From assembly GCF_037392515.1 (NCBI RefSeq), contig NC_090288.1, forward strand, positions 3,589,501-3,653,500: a stretch of 64,000 nucleotides of DNA. The letters are read 5' to 3'. This stretch comes from Haliotis asinina (Eukaryota; Mollusca; Gastropoda; Lepetellida; Haliotidae). Below the pieces are notes generated by a model. That model was not told where the DNA came from. It worked only from the letters and a program-made list of their open reading frames with translations, and searched no databases. Positions 45,901 through 54,165 of this stretch are shown in pieces. Every line of letters starts with the position of its first letter. The stretch's first letter is position 1. Position numbers and translations under genes: made by a program.

Positions 45901-46538
45901 GTCTTTATCATTACTCAAGCAATTTTCTGCATGTATATGTTCTAATCATTTTGCATATCTAACATTTTTTATGCACAATTGGTTCACAAGAATTATTTTT
46001 CAATGCATAATTGGATTTTTTTTATGCATATTTTACCATGATACACAGCTTATCTGGGCCACTGCAGATTCTATTCCCAGAACAGCACTCAAGTGGACCC
46101 CACCAGGAAAAAGGAAACAAGGAAGGCCAAGAACAACATGGCGCAGGACAGAAGCTAAATGAGATGGGAACATCAGTAGGAGAGGCACATGTCCTCACAC
46201 AGGACAATAACAAATGGAGAGAGGTTGTCGCAGCCTTATGTCCCAACAGGGATGAAGAGGATAAGTCATATGTGATAATGATTGAAACAATGTGTTGTCT
46301 CTTCTTCTTATATGACAATAAGACATTGAGAAAAAAGGTTAAAGTTTTGAGGATCACATATTAATAAACATTTTGCTGTAAGCATTAATGAGACAAAGAT
46401 TTTGACAGAAGGTAGACATGGTAAAAACATGGATATAATTCATACCTGTTTTCGGTCTTTCTTGTGACGAACCAGCCACACCTCTCCATAGCTTCCTTTT
46501 CCAACAACTTTCACTCTATCAAACTCATCAAGTGACAT
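24983..46538 (-). CDS. NEK4: Serine/threonine kinase NEK4 (NIMA-related), complete
   Basis: NIMA-related Ser/Thr kinase; family members act at microtubules, cilia and in DNA-damage signalling. Seventeen coding exons: 46446-46538, 44326-44592, 43153-43253, 41427-41523, 40310-40417, 39547-39704, 36526-36848, 35469-35692, 34701-34874, 33442-33615, 32542-32599, 31657-31739, 31289-31422, 26768-26952, 26093-26150, 25496-25577, 24983-25078. All junctions are GT-AG and in phase: 2,415 nt, 804 residues. Kinase domain about 6-261: glycine loop GKGSYG 13-18, ATP-anchoring Lys35, helix-C Glu53, HRD 129-131, DLG 149-151 (Leu for Phe in DFG, as in vertebrate NEK4), GTPYYMSPE 168-176. A low-complexity tail rich in Ser, Arg and Pro (about 275-580) follows, then a charged region and a helical C terminus ending KFCEESLFS. 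The start follows no upstream in-frame Met. NEK1/NEK3 are less likely because [15 protein letters not shown] and DLG fit NEK4. Confidence 0.95.
25258..25440 (-). mobile_element. SINE-B copy in NEK4 intron 16
   Basis: GTGTGTAAATAATTAAGTCTGG, CAGCATGAGCATCAATCT, GTGTCAACCAAGTCAGCGA and CTCTTACAACAAACATG in order. Confidence 0.75.
25735..25895 (-). mobile_element. SINE-A copy in NEK4 intron 15
   Basis: GAGTGAG tail, GCAATATCATGGCAGGGG, CACCAGAAATGGGATTCACA, box B as GAAATCGAACCCGGG (inverse strand GGTTCGATTTC), and the head GGCTACCCCA. Confidence 0.88.
25896..25963 (+). mobile_element. SINE-A fragment, inverted against its neighbour
   Basis: GGGTACAATGTGTAGAGACC, ATTTCTGGTGTCGCC and a final ACTCACTTTT, i.e. 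the 3' half of SINE-A on the plus strand, fused head-on to the copy at 25735. Confidence 0.75.
26997..27918 (-). mobile_element. Internally deleted pogo/Tigger-type transposon
   Basis: 922 bp with terminal inverted repeats of about 25 bp (CAGTCAGGCCGCGTTAATCC at left; the right end is the inverse with three transitions) and TA duplications at 26995-26996 and 27919-27920. Sits in NEK4 intron 13, only 44 bp upstream of the exon 14 acceptor, in the same orientation as the gene. Confidence 0.93.
27085..27262 (-). pseudogene. Tigger-like DDE transposase fragment
   Basis: About 59 codons of the catalytic domain: LCDSAASHK (second acidic residue block), [19 protein letters not shown] (third Asp block) and [16 protein letters not shown]. 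The DNA-binding half and first Asp region are not found within the terminal repeats, so the copy is non-autonomous. Confidence 0.9.
28159..28619 (+). mobile_element. MITE with 10-bp TSD, copy B (short form)
   Basis: 461 bp; same termini as copy A but lacks ~150 bp of the left interior. Flanks CTGTGGTGAT (28149-28158) and CTGTGGTGAG (28620-28629) match at 9 of 10 positions. In NEK4 intron 13, about 240 bp from the Tigger element. Confidence 0.93.
28960..29210 (+). mobile_element. SINE-B copy, plus orientation
   Basis: GGGTTAGAACTGGTCAGCAA, CCCATGCTTGTCATTTGAGA, GGTTGTCTGGTCCAG, then the shared 3' end ATAGCTGGCATATTGCTGAA and a tail of AAAAACAAACAA. Shows that SINE-B can end in an A/C-rich tail. 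Confidence 0.75.
30694..30914 (-). mobile_element. SINE-A copy with expanded tetranucleotide tail
   Basis: About 140 bp of (GTGG)n and (GTGA)n in alternating blocks (30694-30834), then CCAGTAATATCACCACAGGG, ACACCAGAAACG and GGCTGCCCCACTGTCCC. The body is shortened. NEK4 intron 13. Confidence 0.85.
31985..32215 (-). mobile_element. SINE-B copy in NEK4 intron 11
   Basis: GAGCAATACTGTAGCTATAT, CTGTAAATAATCAAGTCTG, CAGCATGAGCACTGATCTGC, GTGTCAACCAAGTCAGTGAGC, GATCCCGTTAGTCGTCTC; near complete. Confidence 0.85.
32278..32370 (-). mobile_element. SINE-B 3' fragment
   Basis: CAGTAATATTACAGCCATAT, CAGTAAACAAATGAGTCTTG and ATAATCCAGTGATCAATATT. Directly followed by a SINE-A copy. Confidence 0.65.
32371..32495 (-). 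mobile_element. SINE-A copy with perfect box B
   Basis: GCAATATTCCAGCAATATCA, GAAATGGGCTTCACACAT; the minus strand reads GGTTCGATTCC, an exact RNA polymerase III box B, just inside the head. The head start and tail are truncated. Confidence 0.85.
32887..33048 (-). mobile_element. SINE-A copy with 12-bp target duplication
   Basis: 162-bp body between CCAGTTTATCAG (32875-32886) and CCAGTGTATCAG (33049-33060), 11 of 12 matching. NEK4 intron 10. Confidence 0.9.
33760..33840 (-). mobile_element. 5'-truncated SINE-A with perfect 12-bp TSD
   Basis: Only the 3' 81 bp (tail to GAAAATGGG) is present, between perfect repeats TTCCAGTTTGCA at 33748-33759 and 33841-33852. Loss of the 5' part at insertion is the signature of LINE-driven reverse transcription. 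NEK4 intron 9. Confidence 0.93.
34205..34445 (+). mobile_element. SINE-B copy, plus orientation
   Basis: GAAGATCAAGGTTAGAACTG, ATGGGATTGGGTGGTCAGGC, CACTGGATTGTCTGGTCCAT and the shared 3' end CATATAGCTGGAACATTGTG. NEK4 intron 9. Confidence 0.8.
35960..36088. repeat. Minisatellite, units of ~19-25 bp
   Basis: Six or so units built from GTGGGTAGTGAAGTGAGGGGA with small variants. It lies between the head of a plus-strand SINE-A and that SINE's left target duplication. Confidence 0.88.
36089..36222 (+). mobile_element. SINE-A copy, plus orientation
   Basis: Box A TAGCCCAGTGG at 36094-36104 (exact consensus), AAGACCCGGGTTTGATGC, ATATTGCTGGAACATTGG, then AACTCACTCACTCAC. Direct repeats CAAGAGAAGTGA at 35948-35959 and 36223-36234 bracket the SINE together with the adjoining minisatellite. 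NEK4 intron 7. Confidence 0.9.
38166..38390 (-). mobile_element. SINE-B copy with (GTGA)n tail
   Basis: GTGAGTGAGTAAGTAAGTGA, then CAGCAATATTCCAGCTATAT, CCAGACAATCCAGTGATCGA, ACAACATGAGCACTGATCTA and ACTTGGATCTTCACTGG. The copy that most clearly shows a SINE-B body joined to the SINE-A-like tail. NEK4 intron 6. Confidence 0.87.
38650..39267 (+). mobile_element. MITE with 10-bp TSD, copy C
   Basis: 618 bp; termini CAGTCTAAGTAAACTTATCC and the inverse GTCTACTTAGACTG. Perfect 10-bp duplication GATTTCCCCC at 38640-38649 and 39268-39277. Open frames at 38728-38943 and 39030-39221 are the same in several copies but show no transposase. NEK4 intron 6. Confidence 0.96.
39755..40105. repeat. Minisatellite of ~32-bp units in NEK4 intron 5
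   Basis: Nine or so units around GCATCATCCCAAATAGGGAA followed by TAACTTAC, imperfect. It fills more than half of the 605-bp intron. Confidence 0.85.
41901..42684 (-). mobile_element. SINE-A copy split by MITE copy D
   Basis: Left part 41901-41995 (tail to the CGTACCCAC block) and right part 42609-42684 (CATGTGGAGAATTAAACCC to CTAGGCTATCCTACC). Removing the MITE and one duplication copy restores a continuous SINE-A body. Confidence 0.88.
41996..42608 (+). mobile_element. MITE with 10-bp TSD, copy D (nested)
   Basis: 613 bp; termini CAGTCTAAGTCAACTTAGCC and TTTACTTAGACAG. Duplication CCCACTTTCC (41986-41995) / CCCACTTCCC (42609-42618), 9 of 10. The target is inside a SINE-A, so the pre-insertion sequence can be inferred independently. 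NEK4 intron 3. Confidence 0.95.
42951..43124 (-). mobile_element. SINE-A copy in NEK4 intron 3
   Basis: GGTGAGTGAGTGACTTTAGA, TTTTAGCAATATTTCTGCAA, CACCAGAAATGAGCTTAACA and a degenerate head ending ATCCCACCGACCG. It ends ~30 bp before the NEK4 exon 3 donor region. Confidence 0.8.
43900..44128 (-). mobile_element. SINE-B copy in NEK4 intron 2
   Basis: ACATTCCAGATATAAGGCGA, GGACCAGACAATCCAGTGAT, GCCTGACCACCCAGTCCCAT and CATGGGTTACTGAAGATCAC; near complete but without the simple tail. Confidence 0.83.
44773..44878. mobile_element. Diverged palindromic MITE-like element
   Basis: TGATCTTAGTGCTAGGGTGA, TGTAACTCCCATACACTGAA and AGACTTACGACTGACATTGA follow the same plan as the 18387-18549 element. 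NEK4 intron 1. Confidence 0.5.
46048..46268 (+). pseudogene. C-terminal tail of a non-LTR retrotransposon ORF
   Basis: One frame reads [20 protein letters not shown], then [14 protein letters not shown], and after a frameshift near 46155 the next frame reads [21 protein letters not shown] and CPNRDEEDK. This is the typical end of LINE reverse-transcriptase proteins (basic GKRKxGRPxTTWRR motif followed by the W..LV.ALC...DEE end). The fragment is 5'-truncated and lies antisense in NEK4 intron 1. Clade not assignable. Confidence 0.85.
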
Positions 46539-48082
46539 TTTCTTTTTTTGGTGCGTTTTTCCTGGTATTCAGTTTACCCCTTTGTCACTAACAACTCAAT
46601 AAAAACATTACTTCAGAAATGACTCAAGTCTCCTCATTTTCTCTTTTGAGCATATGGTGTTCATGGCAGCTTATTAAAATCTGGGACAAACATTAGTCAC
46701 ACGATATTCAGAAGATTTCTCAATACATGTGACTCCAAGCAACACATGACAACTTACGACCATTGTACAAATATTTGGCAACAGGACAAGATACTAAAAT
46801 ACCGTTTTACGAGAAGTTAGCTCAATGATGTCATCGTAGCGACGTAAATTAATCTTTTCCCAGTTGATTTTTTACCGATTACGTACAAACTAGACATAAG
46901 TGGAACAACGAATACTGGCATTTTCTTCCAGTTGACACTTGTCTACAACCATATCGCTTGTTGCCAGTGATGCTTTCCGAAATATGGATACTCGCTGTGC
47001 ATGTTGGGATATGTTGTAATACAAACGGGACTTTATCTTGGAGATAGTGCCGTAAGGGAGTTAACTCTGCTCAACAGGTACTCGTCACACATGGGCAGAT
47101 AATGGGGTCAGCAAGCTGTTCAATAGCTAACAGTAATTGAGACGCATTTACAATGAAGCTAATTAACTCGATTGAACACCATTATGTAACTATTAATTAA
47201 GTACTGCTAATAACATGGTTAATTGGATCTTGGAATATCCTGTAGCCAATATCTCATCTGTCTTAAATCCAGCATTTCGAACCTCAATACTCATTGTTTG
47301 TGTCATTTTATAAGTCTTTCGTGAGTTTATTCACAAGATCAATAATGATCTGTGTCTTGATTTGTAATTAAAAAGCACACAAACATAAATATACATCAAA
47401 ATAGTCCTTTTTGCAATTCAACTTCTCCAAGCAACAAGGGCTATATTTAATCAAGTAAATAATGCTCTAGATAGCGTTTTGTGCGCATCTGTTTTATTTG
47501 TAAGCACATCACTTGAACCAGGGAGACTCTAAGAAGTTGTAGATTATCCCTGGTTGAATGATGTGAGGTATATCTGTGGACTATCTGTTCTCGTCAATGA
47601 CGCAATCACACAGTGACAACTCAATCAATATTGACAACATGGCTTGGGCTGTTGTTAGTGTTTCCCTGCTGAAACGTTGCTCGCGATTACTTTCTCTTAT
47701 TTTCTTCAATATTGTATTTAGCAGCAAGTGTGATTTCCGGCGAATCATAGAGACCCTGAAGCAAATATAGCTATGATAGCCCACACAAGTCTAGAAAATG
47801 TAGCAAGTCTAGATTTCCACAACTTCAGGTCTCAACGCTCTTTTTATTTCATTTTAGTTTGTTTCACTATGAACTTTTTTTAGTTTAATATGATCATTTC
47901 AGAGACTAGTTCTTAGTCTAACAAATCCAAATTGCTCTCATGATCCAGACCCAAGTCACCGAAAAAGTCAATACCACAAATTCACTCATTTCCACGCTTT
48001 CGAAATTCTTCAAGGGCATTTAGAAGTTGGTGAGGTAATACAAGACACTATTATGGATGACAACTTCTTTAATTCTTTTAAC

Positions 48083-48123
48083 ACGACGTTTCAAGGCTAA
48101 TTCTTGCCCCTTCGTCAGGTGGA
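48083..48123 (-). other. Hammerhead-like half-core (CUGACGA ... GAAAC)
   Basis: The minus strand reads CCTGACGAAGGGGCAAGAAT and then TAGCCTTGAAACGTCGTG. CUGACGA and GAAAC are the two invariant hammerhead core strands, joined by a possible AAGG/CCUU stem. The cleavage-site strand is not obvious nearby. Similar motifs occur in some retroelement ends. A retroelement relic is as likely as a ribozyme. Confidence 0.3.
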
Positions 48124-48998
48124 CGCTTTCGTCGGAATTCGACGACTAAAGTCGACTTCGTGCATGGTAAAGAATGAACGTTTCGGTCACAGCAGTGATT
48201 AAGACATGCCAATGTCACCCGCTGGTATCTGCGTCTGGACCAAGTAAACAAGTGGTTGATGACATGAGCACCAAACCTTTCAAGTCTTGGGATATTTAAC
48301 TAACTAACTGTGGGGTCAAAGTTGAATAACATTCATCCACGTACACTTGATTTATGTATTAAAGGACCGATATCAATTATTTAAGGGAAAGTTTTAAAAG
48401 CATGGATCGATTGATCGATACAAAACTGGATCCACGTATTCTTTTAATAACAACCTTTTCTGTTTAGTAACGTACGTTTGTAATGTTTGGGTTAAATCAG
48501 TTTTTTCATGTGTATACTTTATTATTTTCTTTACAACCGTCACCAACTTAACGCTTTATGAGAGTACAGAGGTATGGCACACATTAAACAAATACATGTT
48601 TATCACGACGTAAACAAATCACACTTAGAAGATATTTATTTTGCGTTAATAAATGTCGTTTATCCCATGTCAGCAATTCAACGTATTTAGTAGCATGTTT
48701 CATCACAATATGTGTTTTTGAACTGTTTCGTGTAGATAAAAGGACTTGTCCCGATACAGTATCCAGGTACCATCCATCAGACTAATCCCTTGTCACGACA
48801 TGGTGTAAACACCCTGTTTGTTTATGTATTGCTTCACTGGAAATATTTATGCTGGACACTCCCCGAACAACAAAGTAGGATATAAACGACACATGTTTCT
48901 GTCATCTCATAATCCCGGGCCCTAGAACACACATTCTCATATTGTCATATAATCACAAGACTGAGAGCCTTCCCTAGCGCATGTATTCTGTTTAAGTC

Positions 48999-49050
48999 AA
49001 TGAATGAATGAACAAACGAAGGAACGAATGAATGAAAGAAAGAATGAATG
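48999..49050. repeat. (GAAT)n-type microsatellite
   Basis: Imperfect GAAT/GAAC tetranucleotides, about 13 units. Confidence 0.85.
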
Positions 49051-49079
49051 GTGCTCTTTGTCTATTGTTATATTTGTTG

Positions 49080-49260
49080 TTTATTGAGCAATATTCCAAC
49101 TACGGATGCCTGTAAATAATCGAATCAATGTCAAACATTCCGATTATCGACAGCATGAGCATCGATCTCTGTAATTGGATTATAGAATTGATCTTCGGCA
49201 ACCCTTGCGGAATCAGATGGTCAGGTCCGCTGACTCGCATTATTTCGTAGCCAAGTAGTG
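49080..49260 (-). mobile_element. SINE-B copy with inverted distal half
   Basis: 49080-49185 reads in the tail-left orientation (GAGCAATATTCCAACTACGG, CAGCATGAGCATCGATCTC), whereas 49186-49260 reads in the opposite orientation (GATCTTCGGCAACCC, AGATGGTCAGGTCCGCTGAC). Either a chimera of two copies or an internal inversion. Confidence 0.65.
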
Positions 49261-49502
49261 TGGGGAATCGCATCTTATTAGTATGTTTGTTAGTTACAAT
49301 GTTAATGGTATGTGCTACCAGTGCAGCATCGGTCCATGTCACGTTCCACCCTTTGTCCTTTGTGCATCTGCATTGATGTAACGTTATAGAAATGTATGCA
49401 GGCCCACATGTTAACGTCTTGTAGCAGACCTGTCGATGCTGCACACCATCGTTGTACTGCCTTGGTCATCTGTAACCTTCTCCCAATTTCTACATCCATT
49501 TT

Positions 49503-50735
49503 TATCCCCCCGGCATGTATTGCGGGGGGATATACTCGACGCCTCGTCTGTCTGTCCGCCCGTCCCCCCGTAATCATTTTCCGGAGCATAACTCAGAAAC
49601 CGTTCAATAGACCAAACTTGATAGATATAATAATGTCAACCTATAGTTGTGCCTTTTGCCATTTACAGATTTTTGGCATTTATATTTTTTTGTTTTTCCA
49701 TGAAAAATTTTGGCGTCCGTCTAATGGTGGGGTGGGATTCGTTTCCGGAGCAGAACTCAAAAACCGTTCTATATTTTTCTGCAAAACTTGGTAGATATAT
49801 CAATCAGAATCTAAAGTGGTGCCTTTTGCTATTTACAGGTTTTTGTGATTTATTATTTTCTATTTTTCCATGGAAACATTTCGGACATAGTCTCAAAATG
49901 GAGGGATGGGCTTTGTTTCAGGAGCACATCTCAAAAACTTTGTAATATCTGTCACCAAAAGTTGTTAGATATGTGTGGCAAATCCCAAAGTGGTGCCTTT
50001 TGCTCTTAAGAGGTTTTTGTGATTTATTATTTTCTCGGTTTCCATGGAAATGTTTCGGACTTCCTCTCAAAATGGAGGGATGGGCTTTGTTTTCGGAGCA
50101 GAACTCAAAAACCGTTCAATATTTCTCTGCAAAACTTGGTAGATATGTGTGGCAGACCCGTAAGTGGTGCCAGTTGCTATTTACAGGTTTCTATTATTTT
50201 CTCGGTTTCAATGGAAACGTTTCTGACTTAGTCTCAAAAGTGAGAGGTGTGTTTCGTTTCCTGAACACATCTCAAAAGTTCCTAATATCTGTCAGCAAAA
50301 CTTGGTAGATATGTGTGTCAGACCCCAACGTGGTGCCTTTTGCTATTTACAGATGTTTGTGATTTATAATTTTCTGGGTTTCCATGGAAACGTTTCGGAC
50401 TTAGTCTCAAAATGGAGGGATGGGCTTTGTTTCCGGAGCACAACTCAAGAACTTCTAAATATCCTTCTGCAAAACTTGGCAGATATGTAGGGGAGATCCT
50501 GAAGTGGTGACTTTTGCTATTTAAAATGTTTTGGCATTGTTATTTTTAATGGTTTCCATGGAAACAATTCTGACTTAGTCTCAAAATGGAGGGATAGGCA
50601 TCGTTTCCAGAGCACAACTGGAAAACCATTTGATGTCTTTCAACAGATCTTGGTAGATATATGAGACAGATGTTGAAGTGGTGCCTTTTGCTTTTTACAG
50701 ATATATGGCATTCATATTTTTCATGACTTCCATGG
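49503..50735 (+). repeat. Tandem array of ~172-bp units (array 2)
   Basis: Seven units, with the TCCATGG landmark near 49697, 49867, 50041, 50206, 50380, 50552 and 50726 (spacing 165-174). Consensus blocks: GTGGTGCCTTTTGCTATTTACAG, CTCAAAATGGAGGGATGGGC, GAACTCAAAAACCGTTC, CAAAACTTGGTAGATATGTG. The left edge carries a 10-bp perfect stem hairpin, TATCCCCCCG (49503-49512) with CGGGGGGATA (49523-49532), loop 10. Same unit as array 1, inverted. Confidence 0.88.
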
Positions 50736-50740
50736 AAACG

Positions 50741-50793
<53 letters not shown>
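50741..50793. repeat. (GA)n microsatellite
   Basis: About 26 GA dinucleotides immediately after array 2. Confidence 0.95.
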
Positions 50794-50795
<2 letters not shown>

Positions 50796-50880
50796 TGAAT
50801 TTTTACTTCTAGTCATGGTGGAATATTGTAAGTGGCACGTTGAAGAGGTACTAACCCCTTTTAACCCCTTTTAACCTTGT

Positions 50881-50932
50881 GCGGTGGGGTAGCCTAGTTC
50901 GCTTCCCTCACATGGGTACAATGTGCGAAGCC
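50881..50932 (+). mobile_element. SINE-A fragment with internal deletion
   Basis: GCGGTGGGGTAGCCTAG (head and start of box A) fused to TTCGCTTCCC and CACATGGGTACAATGTGCGA. Confidence 0.7.
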
Positions 50933-51362
50933 TAGTTTTTTTTAAGCCCATAAACCTATCCCCGCCCTAAAACAAAACTCACTGACCCTATTAAGCTACA
51001 TCGAAGATATAATAAATAATTTCATAACAATAATTACATGTATATTAATAAACAATAACTGAATTAAAAATTTAATTAATAAACACAAATGTGAGGTAGA
51101 CATAAATCTGTTCTTTGAGATATAACTTGAATTCTCGTTTGTAACCTTTGGGTGTATTCGCAAATCCAAAGGGACATACTTATTTCTTTACATTGCTATA
51201 TGAAACACGTGCACCTAAGGTGTGACCCTTCAACTCCCTGTATAAACTGTGTTGTTTATAAGCCAGCTAAGTGTTACAGGACAGTAGCTGTCCACCCATA
51301 GTCCAGTGGCTTGAGATGCGATGGACAGTATTAAATTGTCACTTTGAGTGATAAATGGCTAG

Positions 51363-51420
51363 GTATATAAGCCTGATGTATTACAAGACCGGCAAACTTT
51401 CTGCAAAGAGTCAGCGTAAG
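51363..51420 (+). promoter_or_regulatory. TATA promoter and probable non-coding exon 1
   Basis: TATATAAG at 51364-51371, with a start expected about 30 bp downstream (~51393). The following sequence ends GTCAGCGTAAG and is joined to a good donor, GTGAGT, at 51421. An acceptor TTCATCAG at 52328-52335 would splice this leader to the exon holding the ATG at 52367. Fits a TATA-driven, tissue-restricted secreted-protein gene. Confidence 0.55.
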
Positions 51421-51788
51421 GTGAGTCTGCTTTTCCGTTAAAGTTTTGAATTTCAGGGGATATCAAATCTTGTAATCAATTGTTTACTTTTTCTGTGACA
51501 TAACAATTTCATTTGTGTTTACATGAGTACTCATTTCGGAGACATGTAGGTCATGAATCTTTTGCAATTTAGCATTGTTTATTTGTTGTTGAACGCCACG
51601 TTTAGAAATATTCCAGCTCTCTAGAACAGACAACCTAGTTTCCAAGGTCAGGGACACTGGTTTACGCAGCTGGGACTCCTTGTATCTTGCCACAACGTAA
51701 CTACACCTGTTGAAAGTGCCCAAACTCCACACGACTTACATTAAAAAAACAAAACAGAATAAACTGATTCTTATACTGTGACTTGTTG

Positions 51789-51838
51789 TGACTGTGACAA
51801 GCGAACGCTTTAACCACTAGACTACCCCACCGCCCCGC
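51789..51838 (-). mobile_element. SINE-A head fragment
   Basis: GTGACAAGCGAACGCTTTAA, CCACTAGACTACCCCACCGC: the tRNA-like head only (box A as TAGTCTAGTGG on the minus strand). Confidence 0.8.
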
Positions 51839-52099
51839 TCCGTATAAGGTAACGTATTCATAAAACCAATGAAAACAAAAAATCAACTGACTGGGAGTAG
51901 TCTATTAATTACCAGCTAGAATCAGTGATGGAGACTAATTTTTGAATTCGTATGTTTCAGCAAGGGATGCAAAACGCGAATTATTCATTGACAGATGAGA
52001 ACGCAAATGTTGGTCATAACCTTGTTCACTTGATTACTCGATCTTACCATTTTCTTTTAAGAACTAAAATCTTCTTAGTGCTGAGTTTGTTTGTTAGGT

Positions 52100-52235
52100 G
52101 TAATCGCTGCACCCAGCAATTTTCCAGCTGTATGACTGTAAGTAGTCTGAGTCTGGACAAGACAGGCCAGTGAAAAGCAAGAACAATATTCTACGCAATT
52201 GGGGTACGCTGTGTGTGAACCATGTCAGCAATCAT
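52100..52235 (-). mobile_element. SINE-B copy
   Basis: CACCCAGCAATTTTCCAGCT, AGTCTGAGTCTGGACAAGAC, AGGCCAGTGAAAAGCAAG; lies in the proposed leader intron of the chitin-binding gene. Confidence 0.65.
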
Positions 52236-52366
52236 GGGCTGCTGGAGAGAGAGAGAGACTACTTTGAATCTTTATCATCAATGAACATCTGAAAGGTGAG
52301 TGCCTAGTGTAACGGTTCATTTTGGTCTTCATCAGAAACATCGAATGAAGCCAGAAGACGTCCAAG

Positions 52367-54165
52367 ATGACCACCATTCCGAGTCTCAGAATGACTACTC
52401 CAAATGTTATAGTCCTCAGTACCCTCCTGGTGATCACAGACGCAGCCATGTATATGTACCCCCTCATTAAATACATGGATCCTCCAGCCAGCAAACCACA
52501 ATTTACCCAAGGGGGGCCGGGCTTTCCTTACCCCGAACTGAACTACCTGTGTAGGGGTAAGGACGGTGTCATGTTTCTCCTCCCCTGGGCCTGTACTGGG
52601 TATGTCCGGTGTGTTGGAGATTCTGCTTACTGGAGCAGGTGCCCGTTGGATGCTGGAACCGTCCCAGGCTTGCAGGAACCTATCTGTGTGATGGACCGCG
52701 CCGAGTGTAAGAGACAGGAGAGAGGTGGGTCATGCATTCATACACAACCCTATACACTCTCCCCTTTCGTAATCTCCAAGAATACTCGGCCTGTCCAGGA
52801 ATAACACGGGTTGGTCACGAATGAAACCATTCGTCACTATTTGCCCATTTCCCTAATACGCAAGGGGTAGCGAAATGGCACTAGTTGGTAACGAATGAAA
52901 CAAGCAGTGAGGGATATGCTGACGAGAAACATCAAACTGAACCTCAGGTTTGCAGTATTTCATTGTAACTTTAGATAACATTTGGTCAACTCCAAGTTTC
53001 AAGTTTGTACATATTTTCACCGACAGTTTACTTGAAAAATGGATTTTTTGTAAATTCCTGAACTAATTATTTCGCATGTATACTTACGCTCAACATGATT
53101 TTCAAGGAAAGTGCATGCAATAAAATACAATTTCCTCATCCACCATGTTGTATTTGAAAGTCAGGTGGAGAAAGTTCTGTCGCATGACCGGAAGAGGGCG
53201 CTACCCCTCCACCCAGAGTTGCGCTCTGTTCTATGACTGCAATGTCGGCACTGAGGGGGTGGCGCGCGAGTGCAGTTACCCCGACCTATTCAACCCATCA
53301 TCCGGTCTCTGCGAGGACTTCCGGTCAGCTGAGATACACTGCAATGGAAGACCAGTGCCCAGATCCCCATGTAAGTCACTGCCGTATAAGCTTGAACATG
53401 GGTAAATATGAAATAGAGGCAAAGTATAGATGTACGAGTATAATAACAGTAGTTACAATAAACTAGCCTCAATGCATACGGGACCGTTCATAAATCATGA
53501 CTAGAGGGTAGGGGGTCTATGATTTTTATAGAGTATCATGCACAATGTGAACCATCCCTCCAGACTCGAATATTGTAGAAACCGCCAATACATACCTGTA
53601 ATGTTGTTGACAGCGGCTGTACATATCAAACAATTCAAACTTTGGCAATATTTCAGCCGTATCGTGGCTAAAACAATATACAGATTAACAGCAATGAAAT
53701 ATGTACACAATCCTGTCAACGAATCAAACACTTGAACGTATGATAGAGATTTAATCGTTAGTAAAATATACCCATATGGTCAGCCATACCGTCCTACTGT
53801 TTGATTATTAGTTTTTGATGTATTTTCTATTATCTATTATTTAAGTATTGATAAACATCACACACTAATTTGAGACTAAGAATGTTTGTTTTCATCCTTC
53901 CACAACAGGCGAATACCAGGCTCTCAACATCACATGCACAGATCCACACTGTCTTCCCTGTTCGGAGCTCCGACCATCTTGTGTTGGTAAACCGGACGGG
54001 AACCACGCCCTGCCAAGTCGGACCAACTACCCATGGTACCTGAAGTGTGAGAGGGGAAGAACTTTGGGTGTTTTGAAATGTCCAGACGGAATGTTTTTCT
54101 CCTCTTTTTGTGCACGATGTATCCCTTTCGGCTCAACGACGTGCTCTTACTATCCTCATCAATAA
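52367..54165 (+). CDS. Secreted protein with three peritrophin-A (CBM14) domains
   Basis: Likely an extracellular chitin-binding protein (peritrophic, mucus or shell-matrix type). Coding exons 52367-52724, 53161-53370, 53909-54165; phases join to 825 nt, 274 residues. A hydrophobic stretch (about residues 11-28, NVIVLSTLLVITDAA) is a probable signal peptide; the Met at 52391 is an alternative start that leaves a cleaner one. Domain 1 (exon 1) has Cys spacing C-x13-C-x5-C-x9-C-x14-C-x6-C. Domain 2 (exon 2) has C-x13-C-x5-C-x10-C-x12-C-x9-C. Both fit CBM14. Domain 3 (exon 3, from SCVGKPDGNH to TTC) is divergent, with Asn where the second Cys should be. The exon 2 acceptor is the least certain point: TTTGAAAG at 53160 is the only one nearby giving an open frame with the exon 1 donor. 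A short overlapping upstream ATG lies at 52344 in another frame. Each exon carries one domain. Confidence 0.8.

Larger units (their letters stand above)
46560..49500. other. Intergenic region upstream of NEK4
   Basis: No exon recognised. The NEK4 promoter must lie near the left edge; GCATGTTGGGATATGTTG at ~46998 weakly resembles a ZNF143-type site. Also contains the hammerhead-like motif at 48083, a (GAAT)n run and a SINE-B. Confidence 0.55.

Noticed and set aside
24983..46538. NEK1 or NEK3 as the identity of the kinase
   Set aside because: The glycine-loop sequence [10 protein letters not shown], the KKMNL strand and DLG in place of DFG match NEK4; NEK1 has IGEGSFG and DFG.
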